NCBI GenBank assembly: GCA_963807925.1
Contig: CAWEDP010000002.1
Span: 372,001 to 436,000 of the forward strand
Source of the DNA: CAWEDP01 sp963807925
Lineage (GTDB): Bacteria; Acidobacteriota; Vicinamibacteria; Vicinamibacterales; CAVVIG01
DNA: 64,000 nt
Direction of reading: 5' to 3'
The translations under genes were made by a program, and so were the position numbers. The stretch's first letter is position 1. Every line of letters begins with the position of its first letter. Of the stretch, positions 47,662-58,059 are shown one piece after another. The notes under the pieces are model-generated. The model saw only the letters and a list, made by a program, of their open reading frames with translations. It made no database searches and had not been told where the DNA came from.

Positions 47662-48804
47662 ATGATCCTCGAGCTGACTCCCGAGCAGGAATCGTTCAGG
47701 TCGTCGGTCGAGGCGTTTGCTCGCGAGGTGGTGGCGCCGCGCGCCGCGGCCATCGACGAATCCGGCGGGTACCCGCTCGATGTCATCCGCGCCGCTGCCG
47801 CGCGCCGGCTGACCGGCGTGACCCTTGCGCCCGAGTGGGGAGGCGCCGGACGCGACTACGTCAGCTACGTCCTGGCGATCGAGGCGATTGCTCGGGCGAG
47901 CGCGACGGTGGCGGTCGCGCTGTCGGTGAACAACTCGCTCGTCGCCGAGCTGATCGCGCACGCGGGACGGACGCCGCAGAAAGATCGCTGGCTCCGCAGA
48001 CTGGCGGGGGGCGCCGCGATCGGGGCGTTCGCGCTGTCGGAGCCGCAGGCGGGCACCGACGCGGCCAATCAGCAGACGCGAGCCGTTCACGTGGGACGCG
48101 GCTATCGGATCACCGGCCGCAAGGTGTGGGTGGCCAATGCCGATGCGGCCTCGGTGGCGATTGTCTTCGCGTCCACGCGCCCCGGTCTGCGGGGCCAGGG
48201 GGTCACCGCGTTTCTGCTGCCGATGGAGACGCCGGGAATCACCCGGATCGCGCGCGCCGACTCGCTGGGCGTCCGTGGCCTGGGCTGCCAGGATCTCGAG
48301 CTCGACGTGGAGCTGGACGAGGATCAGGTGCTCGGTCCGGTCGATCAGGGGTTCCCTCTCGCCCTGTGGGCGCTCGACGGCGGCCGCATCGCGATTGCCG
48401 CGCAGGCGCTCGGCATCGGCGAAGCCGCCATCGACCAGGCGGTCGCCTACGCGAATCAGCGCGAGGCGTTCGGTCAGCCCATCGGTCGCTATCAGGCGAT
48501 TCAGTGGATGATTGCCGACGCGGCCACCGAGCTCGCCGCGGCGCGGATGCTGACCTTGAAAGCGGCGTCGGCGAAGGGGCGGCAGGAACGTGTGACCGTG
48601 GAAGCGTCGATGGCAAAGCTGGCGGCCTCGGAAGCTGCGCACCGGGCGGCCGACAAGGCGATGCAGATCCTCGCGTCGGCCGGCTACCGGCGCGGATCGG
48701 TCGTCGAGCGCCTGTTCCGGGACGTCCGCGCCACCGAAATCTATCAGGGCACCTCCGAGGCGCAGCGACTCATCATCGCCAGCGGCATTCTCGCCGCCAC
48801 GTGA
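47662..48804 (+). CDS. Acyl-CoA dehydrogenase
   Basis: 380 residues. Typical blocks: VTLAPEWGGAGRDYVSYVLA, GAFALSEPQAGTDAANQQTR (FAD and substrate contacts), ITGRKVWVANADAASVAIVF, QREAFGQPIGRYQAIQWMIA, and YRRGSVVERLFRDVRATEIY with QGTSEAQRLIIA containing the family C-terminal signature. It oxidises acyl-CoA thioesters using FAD and an electron-transfer flavoprotein. The catalytic Glu is expected in the YQGTSE block. Follows the HIT gene; independent of the second such gene at 62252-63406. Confidence 0.94.
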   Translation: MILELTPEQESFRSSVEAFAREVVAPRAAAIDESGGYPLDVIRAAAARRLTGVTLAPEWGGAGRDYVSYVLAIEAIARASATVAVALSVNNSLVAELIAHAGRTPQKDRWLRRLAGGAAIGAFALSEPQAGTDAANQQTRAVHVGRGYRITGRKVWVANADAASVAIVFASTRPGLRGQGVTAFLLPMETPGITRIARADSLGVRGLGCQDLELDVELDEDQVLGPVDQGFPLALWALDGGRIAIAAQALGIGEAAIDQAVAYANQREAFGQPIGRYQAIQWMIADAATELAAARMLTLKAASAKGRQERVTVEASMAKLAASEAAHRAADKAMQILASAGYRRGSVVERLFRDVRATEIYQGTSEAQRLIIASGILAAT

Positions 48805-48822
48805 CGGGGTGCGGCCCGGGCT

Positions 48823-51408
48823 TCAGCCCCGCCAGGCCAACCATCCCCACAACAGCAGGATCACGATCGCCGCGATCGCGATCAGCACGATCGCGTTCGT
48901 CCGCAGTGCCGAGGCGGACCGAGGCTCTGGAACGAGCGTGTCGGCGGGCCTGGAGCTCGCGCCGCCTGCGGCGTCGGAGGGCGGCGGGGCGGGCCGCTCT
49001 TCCGCCGGCTCGGAGGCGTCCGCGTCGAATGCCTCGCCGTAAACGGCGTTGATTTGCGCGCCGAGCCACTGTGCATCCAGACTGTCCGGCTCGACGGCGA
49101 ACGCGCGTCCGAGCGCCCGACGGGCCGCGCCGATCTGCCCCGCGCTCAAGGCCTCGCGCGCATCGCGCATCGCGTGGTCGATCTTCGCGTGACGTGCGCC
49201 GTCGGCTTCCCGGATCCGGCGCCGATCCGCCTCCTCGTGGGCGAGACGGGCGTCGCGCGCCGCGATCAGCTCCAGCAGGTCCCGGTGTTCCGGATCCAGT
49301 TCGAGCGCGCCGTACAGCGCCTGAATCGCCTGACCGTCGGAGGAGGCCCGTCCTGCCTCCGCGATCGCCGCGGCAATCGCGGCCTCCCGCTGGCGCCGCC
49401 GCTCCTCGCGCGCCTCGCGGCGATCGACAGCGGTCTGCATACCGTCCTGGATTCTCGAGCGCATCGCCAGCGCCGCCTGGTGATCGGCCTGCAGCGCGAG
49501 CGCCTCCTCGACCCGCGAGAGCGCGCCGGAGAACTCCCGGCGCGCCAGCAGCCCCGCGGCCCGGGCGACGGCGTCGGCGATCTCGCGCGCCCGTTGTTCC
49601 GCCCGCTCGGTCTCGGCCCGGCCGGCGTGCGCCATGCGCTCCAGCGCCTCGATCGCGGTCGAGGCGCCTTCGGCGTCGGTCAGCGTCTGCAATCGTTCGA
49701 GCGCCTCGTCGAACTCCTGGCGGTCGATGTCCCCTTTCGCCCTGACGAGCTCGGCTTCGATGCGCTGGCGCCTGGCGCGCTCCTCGGCCTCGAGGCGTCG
49801 CTGTTCGGTCAGGCGGATCGATTCGGCGCGCAGTTCCACCAGGGCCTGCGACACGAAGTCGTCCTTCGGTTCGAACCGCTCGAGCAGGTCGATGGCCCCC
49901 GCGTGATCGTCCTGACTGAAGCGGCGCCGCGCTTCGCGGACGCTGTCACGCGCGCGCCGGGCGAGCTCTTCGCGCGCCTGGGCCTCGATGGCGTCGCGCG
50001 CGCGGGCCCGGAGCGAAGTCGCTTCCGGGTGATCCGGTTCGAGCGCGAGCGCCTGATCGACCGAGCTCACCGCGTCGGCAAATTGCGCCTTGTCGAAGCT
50101 CTCGTGCGCGCGCAGCAGCAGCCCGCGGACCGCCTCCGCGCGCTGCCTGACGCGTTCCCGCTCGCGGAGCGCCTCGTCGGCCATGCGCCGGACGTCGGCC
50201 GCACGCGGGGAGCGCGGATTGAGCGCGGTCGCCTGGTCGATCCTGGCGACCGCCGCGGCGAGGGCGCCGCGGCGCATGTCCGCCTCGGCTTCGGCGAGCA
50301 ACTGCTCCGCCTGTCGCTCGTCAACCGCCGTCCGCGCGCGGTCGAGCAGTTCGACCGCCTCCACTTGATCGGCGTCGATGATGAGCGCCCGCTCGCACTC
50401 GGCGATCGCCGCCTCGAACTGCCCGCCGTCGTACGCCTGTGCGGCTGAGGTCAGATGGGCCTGGATTTGGCTGGCCCGGCGACGCGCGAGCTCCTGGAAA
50501 TCGAGTCGCCGGAACCTGTCGCCGCTGCCGTGGCCGCGCCCTTCATCAGAGGTCGGCGGCCGCGGCGCGACGGCGACCGACGACTCGTTCAGGGCCAGCC
50601 GGCGGCGGACGCGGGCGAGATCGGTCTGCACCGCCCCGAGGTCCTGGTACCGTTTCTCGCGATCGGGTTCGAGACAGCGATGCACGATGCGCACGATCTC
50701 CGGATCGAGCCCCGGCTCGAGCGTCGACAGCGGCTCGATCTGCCCCGCGAGCAGCTTCTGCAGGACGCCGGCGTCGAGACCGCCGGGAAACGCCTGCCGG
50801 TTCGAGAAGAGCTCGTAGCAGACGGCGCCCACCGAGAAGATGTCGGTGCGATGATCGACGCTCAGGCCGCCCAACTGCTCCGGCGACATGTAGTTGAGCG
50901 TGCCGATGGCCATGCCGGCGCGCGTCATGCCGGACGACTCGGCCAGTCTCGCAATGCCGAAGTCGAGGATCTTCAGCGTGCCCGCCGTGTCGACCATGAT
51001 GTTCGGCGGCTTGATGTCGCGATGGATGATGCCGTTGCGATGCGCGTAGGCGAGGCCGTCGACCAGCGCCTTCGCCAGATCGGTCTTGCGCAGCGTTGGC
51101 ATCGGCTCCCGCCGGCGGATGATGTCCGCCAGCGTTTCGCCGTGGATGTACTCCATCGCCATGAACGGGCGGCCGTCGTCCTCGCCGACGTCGTAGATGA
51201 CGACGATGTTGGGATGATGCACCCGGGCGGCGGAGCGCGCCTCGCGGATGAACCGGGCCCGGAATTCCTCGCTGTCGTCGAGGAGCAGCTTGAGGGCGAC
51301 CTGGCGTTCGAGGCTCGGATCCCAGGCGAGGAACAGCGTCCCCATCCCTCCTCGACCGATGCGGTCGTCGACGCGGTATCGGCCGATCGTGGCGGGGAGC
51401 CCCGTCAT
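48823..51408 (-). CDS. Ser/Thr protein kinase with tandem helical repeats and C-terminal TM
   Basis: 861 residues. Kinase domain 1-280: GRGGMGTLFLAWD (Gly-loop), VALKLLLD (Lys), HRDIKPPNIMVD, LDFGIARLAE, GTLNYMSPEQLGG. Then about 450 residues of TPR-like helical repeats (GQFEAAIAECERALIIDADQ, FDKAQFADAVSSVDQALALE, LLARREFSGALSRVEEALAL). It ends with one TM helix (IVLIAIAAIVILLLWGW) and almost nothing outside. Hanks-type kinase, predicted active and membrane-anchored by its C-terminus. Start ATG 51408. Close paralogue of the kinases at 53001-56247 and 58060-59859. Confidence 0.93.
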   Translation of the reverse strand: MTGLPATIGRYRVDDRIGRGGMGTLFLAWDPSLERQVALKLLLDDSEEFRARFIREARSAARVHHPNIVVIYDVGEDDGRPFMAMEYIHGETLADIIRRREPMPTLRKTDLAKALVDGLAYAHRNGIIHRDIKPPNIMVDTAGTLKILDFGIARLAESSGMTRAGMAIGTLNYMSPEQLGGLSVDHRTDIFSVGAVCYELFSNRQAFPGGLDAGVLQKLLAGQIEPLSTLEPGLDPEIVRIVHRCLEPDREKRYQDLGAVQTDLARVRRRLALNESSVAVAPRPPTSDEGRGHGSGDRFRRLDFQELARRRASQIQAHLTSAAQAYDGGQFEAAIAECERALIIDADQVEAVELLDRARTAVDERQAEQLLAEAEADMRRGALAAAVARIDQATALNPRSPRAADVRRMADEALRERERVRQRAEAVRGLLLRAHESFDKAQFADAVSSVDQALALEPDHPEATSLRARARDAIEAQAREELARRARDSVREARRRFSQDDHAGAIDLLERFEPKDDFVSQALVELRAESIRLTEQRRLEAEERARRQRIEAELVRAKGDIDRQEFDEALERLQTLTDAEGASTAIEALERMAHAGRAETERAEQRAREIADAVARAAGLLARREFSGALSRVEEALALQADHQAALAMRSRIQDGMQTAVDRREAREERRRQREAAIAAAIAEAGRASSDGQAIQALYGALELDPEHRDLLELIAARDARLAHEEADRRRIREADGARHAKIDHAMRDAREALSAGQIGAARRALGRAFAVEPDSLDAQWLGAQINAVYGEAFDADASEPAEERPAPPPSDAAGGASSRPADTLVPEPRSASALRTNAIVLIAIAAIVILLLWGWLAWRG

Positions 51409-51556
51409 GGAAGTCAATCCGGCCCCGAATGCTAGCACGAGAGTCGGCGCCGCCGCCGGGTCTGCGACAGCGGCCGCCGCTCTGGAACCGGGCGGAACGA
51501 CCGGTCGCTGTTGGCGGCACGGCCTGTCGGCGTGGATCGAGGGGTGCGCCCGCGCG

Positions 51557-52882
51557 TCAGAACGAGTAGTCGAACCCGACCACCGGCGTGATGCGGCTTC
51601 TGAGGCCGGCATCGTTCACCGGCACGAGCACGTGCGCCGAAATCAACAGGCTTCGCCCCGGGTTGAACTTGACGCCGGCGGCGATGAGAGCCGACGTCAG
51701 GTTTCCCGGTGTGGGGTCGACCGTCTGCAGCAGCGTGGTTTCGATCGGCGCCGAATTTCCCTGCTGGAACTGGTGCGGGACCAGCGCGTCGTTGAGCCGG
51801 AGCGTGCCGCGAAGCGTCCGCCCAATCACGTCGCCGATGACGGTCAACTTCGGCGTCGCGTTGAACTCGACCCCTCCGACGTAGTTCACCTGGTCGTTGT
51901 TGGCGATGCCGCCCTTCGCGAACGTGTAGCCCAGATTGACGTGCGGCGCCAGCCGATCGGCGACGACCGTTGAACCGATCAGGTATAGCTCGGCCTGGGT
52001 CGACCCGGATCCGAGCATGTTGTTCTCGTCGCCGGTCGGAAGCCGCAGATCGAGGGCCACGGCCACGCCCCGAGGGCCGCGTTGCAGCAGGTTGTACTTC
52101 CCTCTGAGGACGACGTCGCCGAGGCCGGTGGCGCTGCCGACCGTGTTGAAGTCCGCGGTTGTCGTGCCGTTCGCAAACTGGTGCGTGCCGGGCGCCACCG
52201 CGTGCGTGGCGAAGTCGAGAATCGTCGCGTGGTAGGTGAGGTCCATGCTCACGTGCACGATCGGCACCGCCAGGCCGACGTCGATCCGATCGCTCACGCC
52301 GTAATTGAACAGGAACGCGGTGGTGGAACTCGTCAGGTTCATCACGAGCGCGGCCTGCACGACGTCACCCTCCACGAAGCTCGGGGGGTCGAGGCGCTGG
52401 TGATACAGGTCGAACTTGATGTCGCCGGCCTGGAGATCCTTGCCATCGAGCGTGTTGTACTTGGAAAAGGACGAATTGACGCCGAACGAGAACTTCGCCC
52501 GTCCGATGGTCGTGGCGCGCTCCGCAAACGCGGGCCCGAAGGTCTGCGTGCTGCGCTGGAAGGCGCCGAGCGTGGCGTCGTACGCGTAGGTGAAGCCCCC
52601 CGATGACGACCCGAGCGGCACCAGCGAGAGCTGCGACCCGATTTGCTGGCTGACCTGGTTGACGATATTGATGGTGGTCGCCAGTCGGGGGTCGTCCTGG
52701 TACACGGCCGTGTGCTGCACGATCCCGTTCCCGCCCGGAGTCTGGGCCAGAACGATGCTCTGCGAGAACAGGTTGTACATCTGGTTGAGCAGGCCGGAGG
52801 GCGCCGCCTGCGCCATCGCAGGCGCCGGGAGGAACCACAAGACCGTCAGGGTAACTGCGGTCGAAATCCGCGATCCGCGCAT
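51557..52882 (-). CDS. Outer-membrane beta-barrel protein (MetA-pathway/transporter-like)
   Basis: 441 residues with a signal peptide (AVTLTVLWFLPAPAMAQAAP). The mature part is made of amphipathic strands ending with aromatic residues, with YGVSDRIDVGLAVPIVHVSM, TGLGDVVLRGKYNLL, VALDLRLPTGDENNMLGSGS and NYVGGVEFNATPKLT, as in phenol-degradation MetA-type transporters. The last residue is Phe (VGFDYSF), typical for barrel assembly. Substrate unknown. Lies between two kinase genes on the same strand. Confidence 0.82.
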   Translation of the reverse strand: MRGSRISTAVTLTVLWFLPAPAMAQAAPSGLLNQMYNLFSQSIVLAQTPGGNGIVQHTAVYQDDPRLATTINIVNQVSQQIGSQLSLVPLGSSSGGFTYAYDATLGAFQRSTQTFGPAFAERATTIGRAKFSFGVNSSFSKYNTLDGKDLQAGDIKFDLYHQRLDPPSFVEGDVVQAALVMNLTSSTTAFLFNYGVSDRIDVGLAVPIVHVSMDLTYHATILDFATHAVAPGTHQFANGTTTADFNTVGSATGLGDVVLRGKYNLLQRGPRGVAVALDLRLPTGDENNMLGSGSTQAELYLIGSTVVADRLAPHVNLGYTFAKGGIANNDQVNYVGGVEFNATPKLTVIGDVIGRTLRGTLRLNDALVPHQFQQGNSAPIETTLLQTVDPTPGNLTSALIAAGVKFNPGRSLLISAHVLVPVNDAGLRSRITPVVGFDYSF

Positions 52883-53000
52883 TGCGTCGACTCCTGCTGA
52901 AGGGGGGAGTCGGCATTATGGTGAATCGACTCACGTGCGGCAAGCACTATTTCCCTGCCGCAATCGTGTCGTGGTGGTGCTGGAAGGACGCCCGTGCGAG

Positions 53001-56000
53001 CTATCGGCGCTCGACGATCGTCCAGGCATCGCCTGTCTTCTGGAGCCGCAGCACGATGGCGGGTGATGCGCGCTCGGTCCTCCCTCCGGCCCTGACGACA
53101 GACTCCGTCGCCCAGACGCACGAAACGGTCGCTGTCGTTCCGGTGATGGTAATCCGTTCGTTCCGGACCTGCACGCGCTGGGATTTGAGGTCCGCGAAAA
53201 CCCTGTCCAGCGCATCCGCGTTGACGCCCGGGTATACGCGCTTGACGTCGTCGACGTTGAGTCTCGAGTAGGCATTCGCGTATTCGAGGACGACCGCTCG
53301 AATCGCCGCTTCCTCCTGCGCAACCGGAGCAGGTCTGGGCTGGATCGGTGCCGGCGGCGGCGCGGGCTGCACCTGAGCCGGCGGCGCGCCAGGTGCCGCG
53401 CTGGGCGCCTGGGTGGACGCCGCCGAGGGCGTCGCGGGCGCGGAGATCGCTGGCGTGGGCGCCGACGGTTGTGTCGGCGTGGACGACGGCGCCACGGAAG
53501 ACCGCTCGCCGCGACCCGGGGGAACCGCCGGAGGCTCTGCGCGGACGACAGGAGCCGCAGGCGTGGGGGGAGCGGACGCTGCTCGCGCCGGGCGCGCGTC
53601 GCGCTCGGCGCGCTCGAACAGGTCGGTGGCCGCCCACGTCGATCGGATGGCTTCCTCAAGGCGTCCGGAGCGGCCCTGCTGCGCAGATTGCTCCTCCCGC
53701 GCCAGGCCCGCCCGGAAGTCCGCCGACTCAGACGCGGCATCGCCCAGCGCCGCCGCGGCCGCCCCATGCGCCGTCGTCATGCGCCGCCGCCCGTCGGCCA
53801 GCAGGTCGTTCAGGATGGTCGCCAGAATCGGGGTCCCCGGATCGTACCTTCGTGCCCGCCCCAATCGTGGCCAGCGCCGCCGTCCGCTGGCCGCGAGCAA
53901 CCTGGTCGCGAGCCTGCTGGCGGAGGTTCACGAGCCGCTTTTCGGTCGCCTCGGCTTCGGCCGGAGGGCTGGCCGGAGGCGTCCCCACGGTCGCCGCGGG
54001 CGGAGGCGCGGCCGGTTCAGGCTGCGACGCCGCTGGCACGGCCGGCTCGCCGGCCTTGGAGACCTCGCTCGTCGGAGCGGAAGGCGTCGAGTTCGCCGGC
54101 GGCTCGATCCGCGGAACCGGGGGGCGGCCGACGATGCCATAGATGACGAGCGCGAGGACCAGCACGGCCGCCGCGGCGCCGCCCCAGAGCATCGGCGGGC
54201 GCAGCGTTCTGGCGGATCGCAGAGGTGGCGGAGTGGACGCTGCAGCAGGCTGCGCTTCTGCCTGGCGTCGTGCCTGATGTTGCGCCTCGATCTGCCGGTG
54301 CTCCGCGTCTGCCCTCACGCGCTCCTGGATTTTCGAGCGCAGGGCGAGGGCGGCGGCGTGACCGGAATCGATCGCGAGCGCGGCATCCGTGCGGCTCAAC
54401 GCGGCGTCCAGTTCGTCGTTGGCGAGGAGGAGCGTCGCGTGCGCGACGTGCTCGGCCGCCTGACGATCGCGCTCGGCCGTCCGGAGCCGCGTCTCACCCG
54501 CGTCGATCTCCGCGTACAACGGGCGGCTTTCCGGAACATCGCCCTCGGCGTGCTCCAGCGCCTGCAGCCGATCGCGAGCGCGCCCGTACTCCTCTTGGTC
54601 GACGTCGGCCCGAATCGTTCGCAGCCCCTCGTCGATGCGCGCCTGTCTGGCCCGCTCCATCTCCGCACGACGACCGTCCGCGATGCGATCCGCTTCGGCA
54701 CCCAGTTCCTGGAGGGTCTGTGCGACCAGGTCGTGCCCCGGCTCGAACCGCCGGAGCAGCGTGAGGGCGGCATCGTGCTGTTCGAGCGCGAACAGCCGGC
54801 GCGCCTCGCGCACGGTCTCCCGCGCGGTGCGGTCGATCGCATCGCGGACCTGCGCTTCGAAGGCGGCGTCCGACTGCGCTTTCAGGTCGGCCGCTGCGCC
54901 ATACTCGGGATCGAGAGCCAGCGCCTCAGACGCGGCGGCCGCCGCGTCGCGGAACCGCCCCTGGTCGAAGTACGCGTGCGCGCGGCCGAGCATCTGCTGG
55001 AGCGCCGCCGCGCGTTGCTGCGCGCGGGCGCGCTCCTGGATCATCTGCTCGGCCGATCGGCGGAGATCCGCGGCGCGGGAGGAGCTCGGATGAAGCTCCA
55101 TCGCCTGGTCGATCTTCGCCAGCGCCGCGCCCAGCGCGCCACGCTGAACGTCCTGTTCGGCGCGCGCCAGCCAGTCGTCGGCTTCGCGTTCGTCCAGCGC
55201 GGCCTTCGCCTGTCCGAGCAGCGCCAGCGCCCGCGGCTCGTCGGGATCGAGCATCAGGACGTGGTTGCAGGAGGCGACGACCCGATCGAAGTCTCCCGCC
55301 GCCAGCCCCTTTTCGGCGTCGGCGACATGCGTCCGGATCTGGGCCGCACGCAAGCGGCTCAACTCGTCGCGATCCGGCTGACGCCGCGACGGCAGAATCA
55401 CACGCGTCGGCCCGATCTGGGTCTCGCCCATCGGGTCGGGGGACAGCTGCGTCCGCAGACGCTGCAGGTCCTTGAGCATCGTGCCGAGCTCCTGGTACCG
55501 GCGCGCGACGTCGATCTCGATCGCCTGCGACACGATGCGGACGACTTCAGGATGGATGCCGGGGCACAGGCGATCGAGCGGCTCGACGGCGCCTGTGGCG
55601 AGGCGCTGGACCAGCCCGCTCTCGCCCGGGAACGCCTGCTGGTACGACACCAGTTCGTACATGACCGCGCCGACCGAAAAGATGTCGCTGCGGTGATCGA
55701 CGCTGCGTCCTATCAGCTGCTCGGGCGACATGTAGCTGAACGTGCCCATCGTCGCGCCCGTCTGCGTGACGTTGGATGCCCCGAGACGGGCCAGGCCGAA
55801 GTCGAGCACCTTGAGGACGCCGGCGTTGTCGAGGACCGCATTCGCGGGTTTCACGTCCCGGTGGACGATGCCCATCTGATGCGCGAACCACAACGCGTCG
55901 CAGAGCATCTCCACGAGCTCGAGACGCCGCGCCATCGCGAGCGGCTCTTTCTTGCGGATGAGGTCCGCCAGCGTGCTGCCCTCGACGTACTCCATCGCGA

Positions 56001-56247
56001 TGAACGGCTGCCCCTCGAAGTCGCCGACGTCGAAGATGGTGACGATGTTGCGGTGGCGCAGACGAGCGACCGAGCGGGCCTCGCGCGAGAAACGTTCGCG
56101 CAGCTCGTCGCTGTCGTGGATCATCAGCTTGATCGCGATCGTCCGATCGAGCTGGGGGTCCCACGCGCGGTACACCGCACCCATGCCGCCCTGGGCGATG
56201 CGTCCCAGCACTTCGTAGCGACCGATCCGTTCCGGCGTGTTCATCAT
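53001..56247 (-). CDS. Ser/Thr kinase with helical repeats, TM and extracytoplasmic NTF2-like domain (frame break near 53848)
   Basis: About 1080 residues when read through the break. Kinase domain: AQGGMGAVYRAWD, IAIKLMIHD, HRDVKPANAVLD, LDFGLARLGA, GTFSYMSPEQLIG. Then TPR-like repeats to about residue 680, a TM (WGGAAAAVLVLALVIYGIVG), a Pro/Ala-rich linker, and a C-terminal NTF2/SnoaL-like domain (AIRAVVLEYANAYSRLNVDD, GRTERASPAIVLRLQKTGDA) that would lie in the periplasm. The frame breaks at 53847-53848: dropping one base joins IGAGTK to YDPGTPILATILNDLLADG. Likely a sensor kinase; the ligand is unknown. Start ATG at 56247 or 56244. Confidence 0.9.
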
Positions 56248-56387
56248 CGCGATGGTCGGTTCGGAGAATCACCGCCTATGCTACATCGCCTCGCGGCCGC
56301 CGGAGACGGGCGACTTGCCCGCTCCCCGACGCGGGCCGGCCCCGGCCTGGGCGTCCCTCCCGTCCCCGCCGAGGGCAGGCGAGCGCC

Positions 56388-56978
56388 CTACCCGGCATCG
56401 AATCGCTGATGCCCCAGAAACACTCGCGCGTCCGACAGGGAGAAGAGGACCACCCGGACTTCCACGATCCGATGGTCCCCAGCGAGGAAGTCGCGAATGG
56501 CCGCCGAGGCGACCTCCGCGGCTTCCTCTCTCGGGTACCCGAAGACGCCGGTGGAGATTGCGGGGAACGCGATCCGCTCGACGCCGACCTCGACGGCGAG
56601 CCTCAGCGAGTTGCGATAGCAGGCAGCGAGAAGCGCCGCATCCTGATCGCCGTGCCGGCCCTTCACGGGCCCAACGGTATGAATCACGTACCGCGCCGGC
56701 AGGCGGCCCGCCGTCGTCATCATCGCTTCGCCGGCAGGGAGGCCGTGCGGCAGCCGCGTGCGGCGAACCTCTTCGCACGCCCGCAGGATGGCCGGTCCTC
56801 CGGCGCGATGAATCGCGCCGTCCACGCCGCCGCCGCCGCCGAGCGTGCTGTTGGCGGCATTGACGATGGCGTCGACCTGCTGGGTCGTGATGTCGCCGAC
56901 CGTCACGACGACGCGTCCGTTCAGGAACCGGTGAGACGTCTCAGCGGGCCGATTGGTCATGGGCGATGGTCGAGGCAT
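56388..56978 (-). CDS. Macrodomain protein (ADP-ribose binding/O-acetyl-ADP-ribose deacetylase type)
   Basis: About 196 residues. Macrodomain blocks: VVVTVGDITTQQVDAIVNAA, NSTLGGGGGVDGAIHRAGGP (the Asn and Gly-rich loop of MacroD-type enzymes), TTAGRLPARYVIHTVGP, and IAFPAISTGVFGYPREEAAE. It should bind ADP-ribose and may remove it from proteins or deacetylate O-acetyl-ADP-ribose. It starts 13 bases after a kinase gene (56992-58053), suggesting co-transcription. Start placed at ATG 56978; ATG 56960 is possible. Confidence 0.92.
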   Translation of the reverse strand: MPRPSPMTNRPAETSHRFLNGRVVVTVGDITTQQVDAIVNAANSTLGGGGGVDGAIHRAGGPAILRACEEVRRTRLPHGLPAGEAMMTTAGRLPARYVIHTVGPVKGRHGDQDAALLAACYRNSLRLAVEVGVERIAFPAISTGVFGYPREEAAEVASAAIRDFLAGDHRIVEVRVVLFSLSDARVFLGHQRFDAG

Positions 56979-56991
56979 CAGCGGACCCGGC

Positions 56992-58053
<1,062 letters not shown>

Positions 58054-58059
58054 TCCACG

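Noticed and set aside
53413..56409. Plus-strand open frame of about 1000 codons opposite a kinase gene
   Set aside because: Low-complexity Arg-rich translation with no motifs; the minus strand encodes a kinase with all catalytic motifs.
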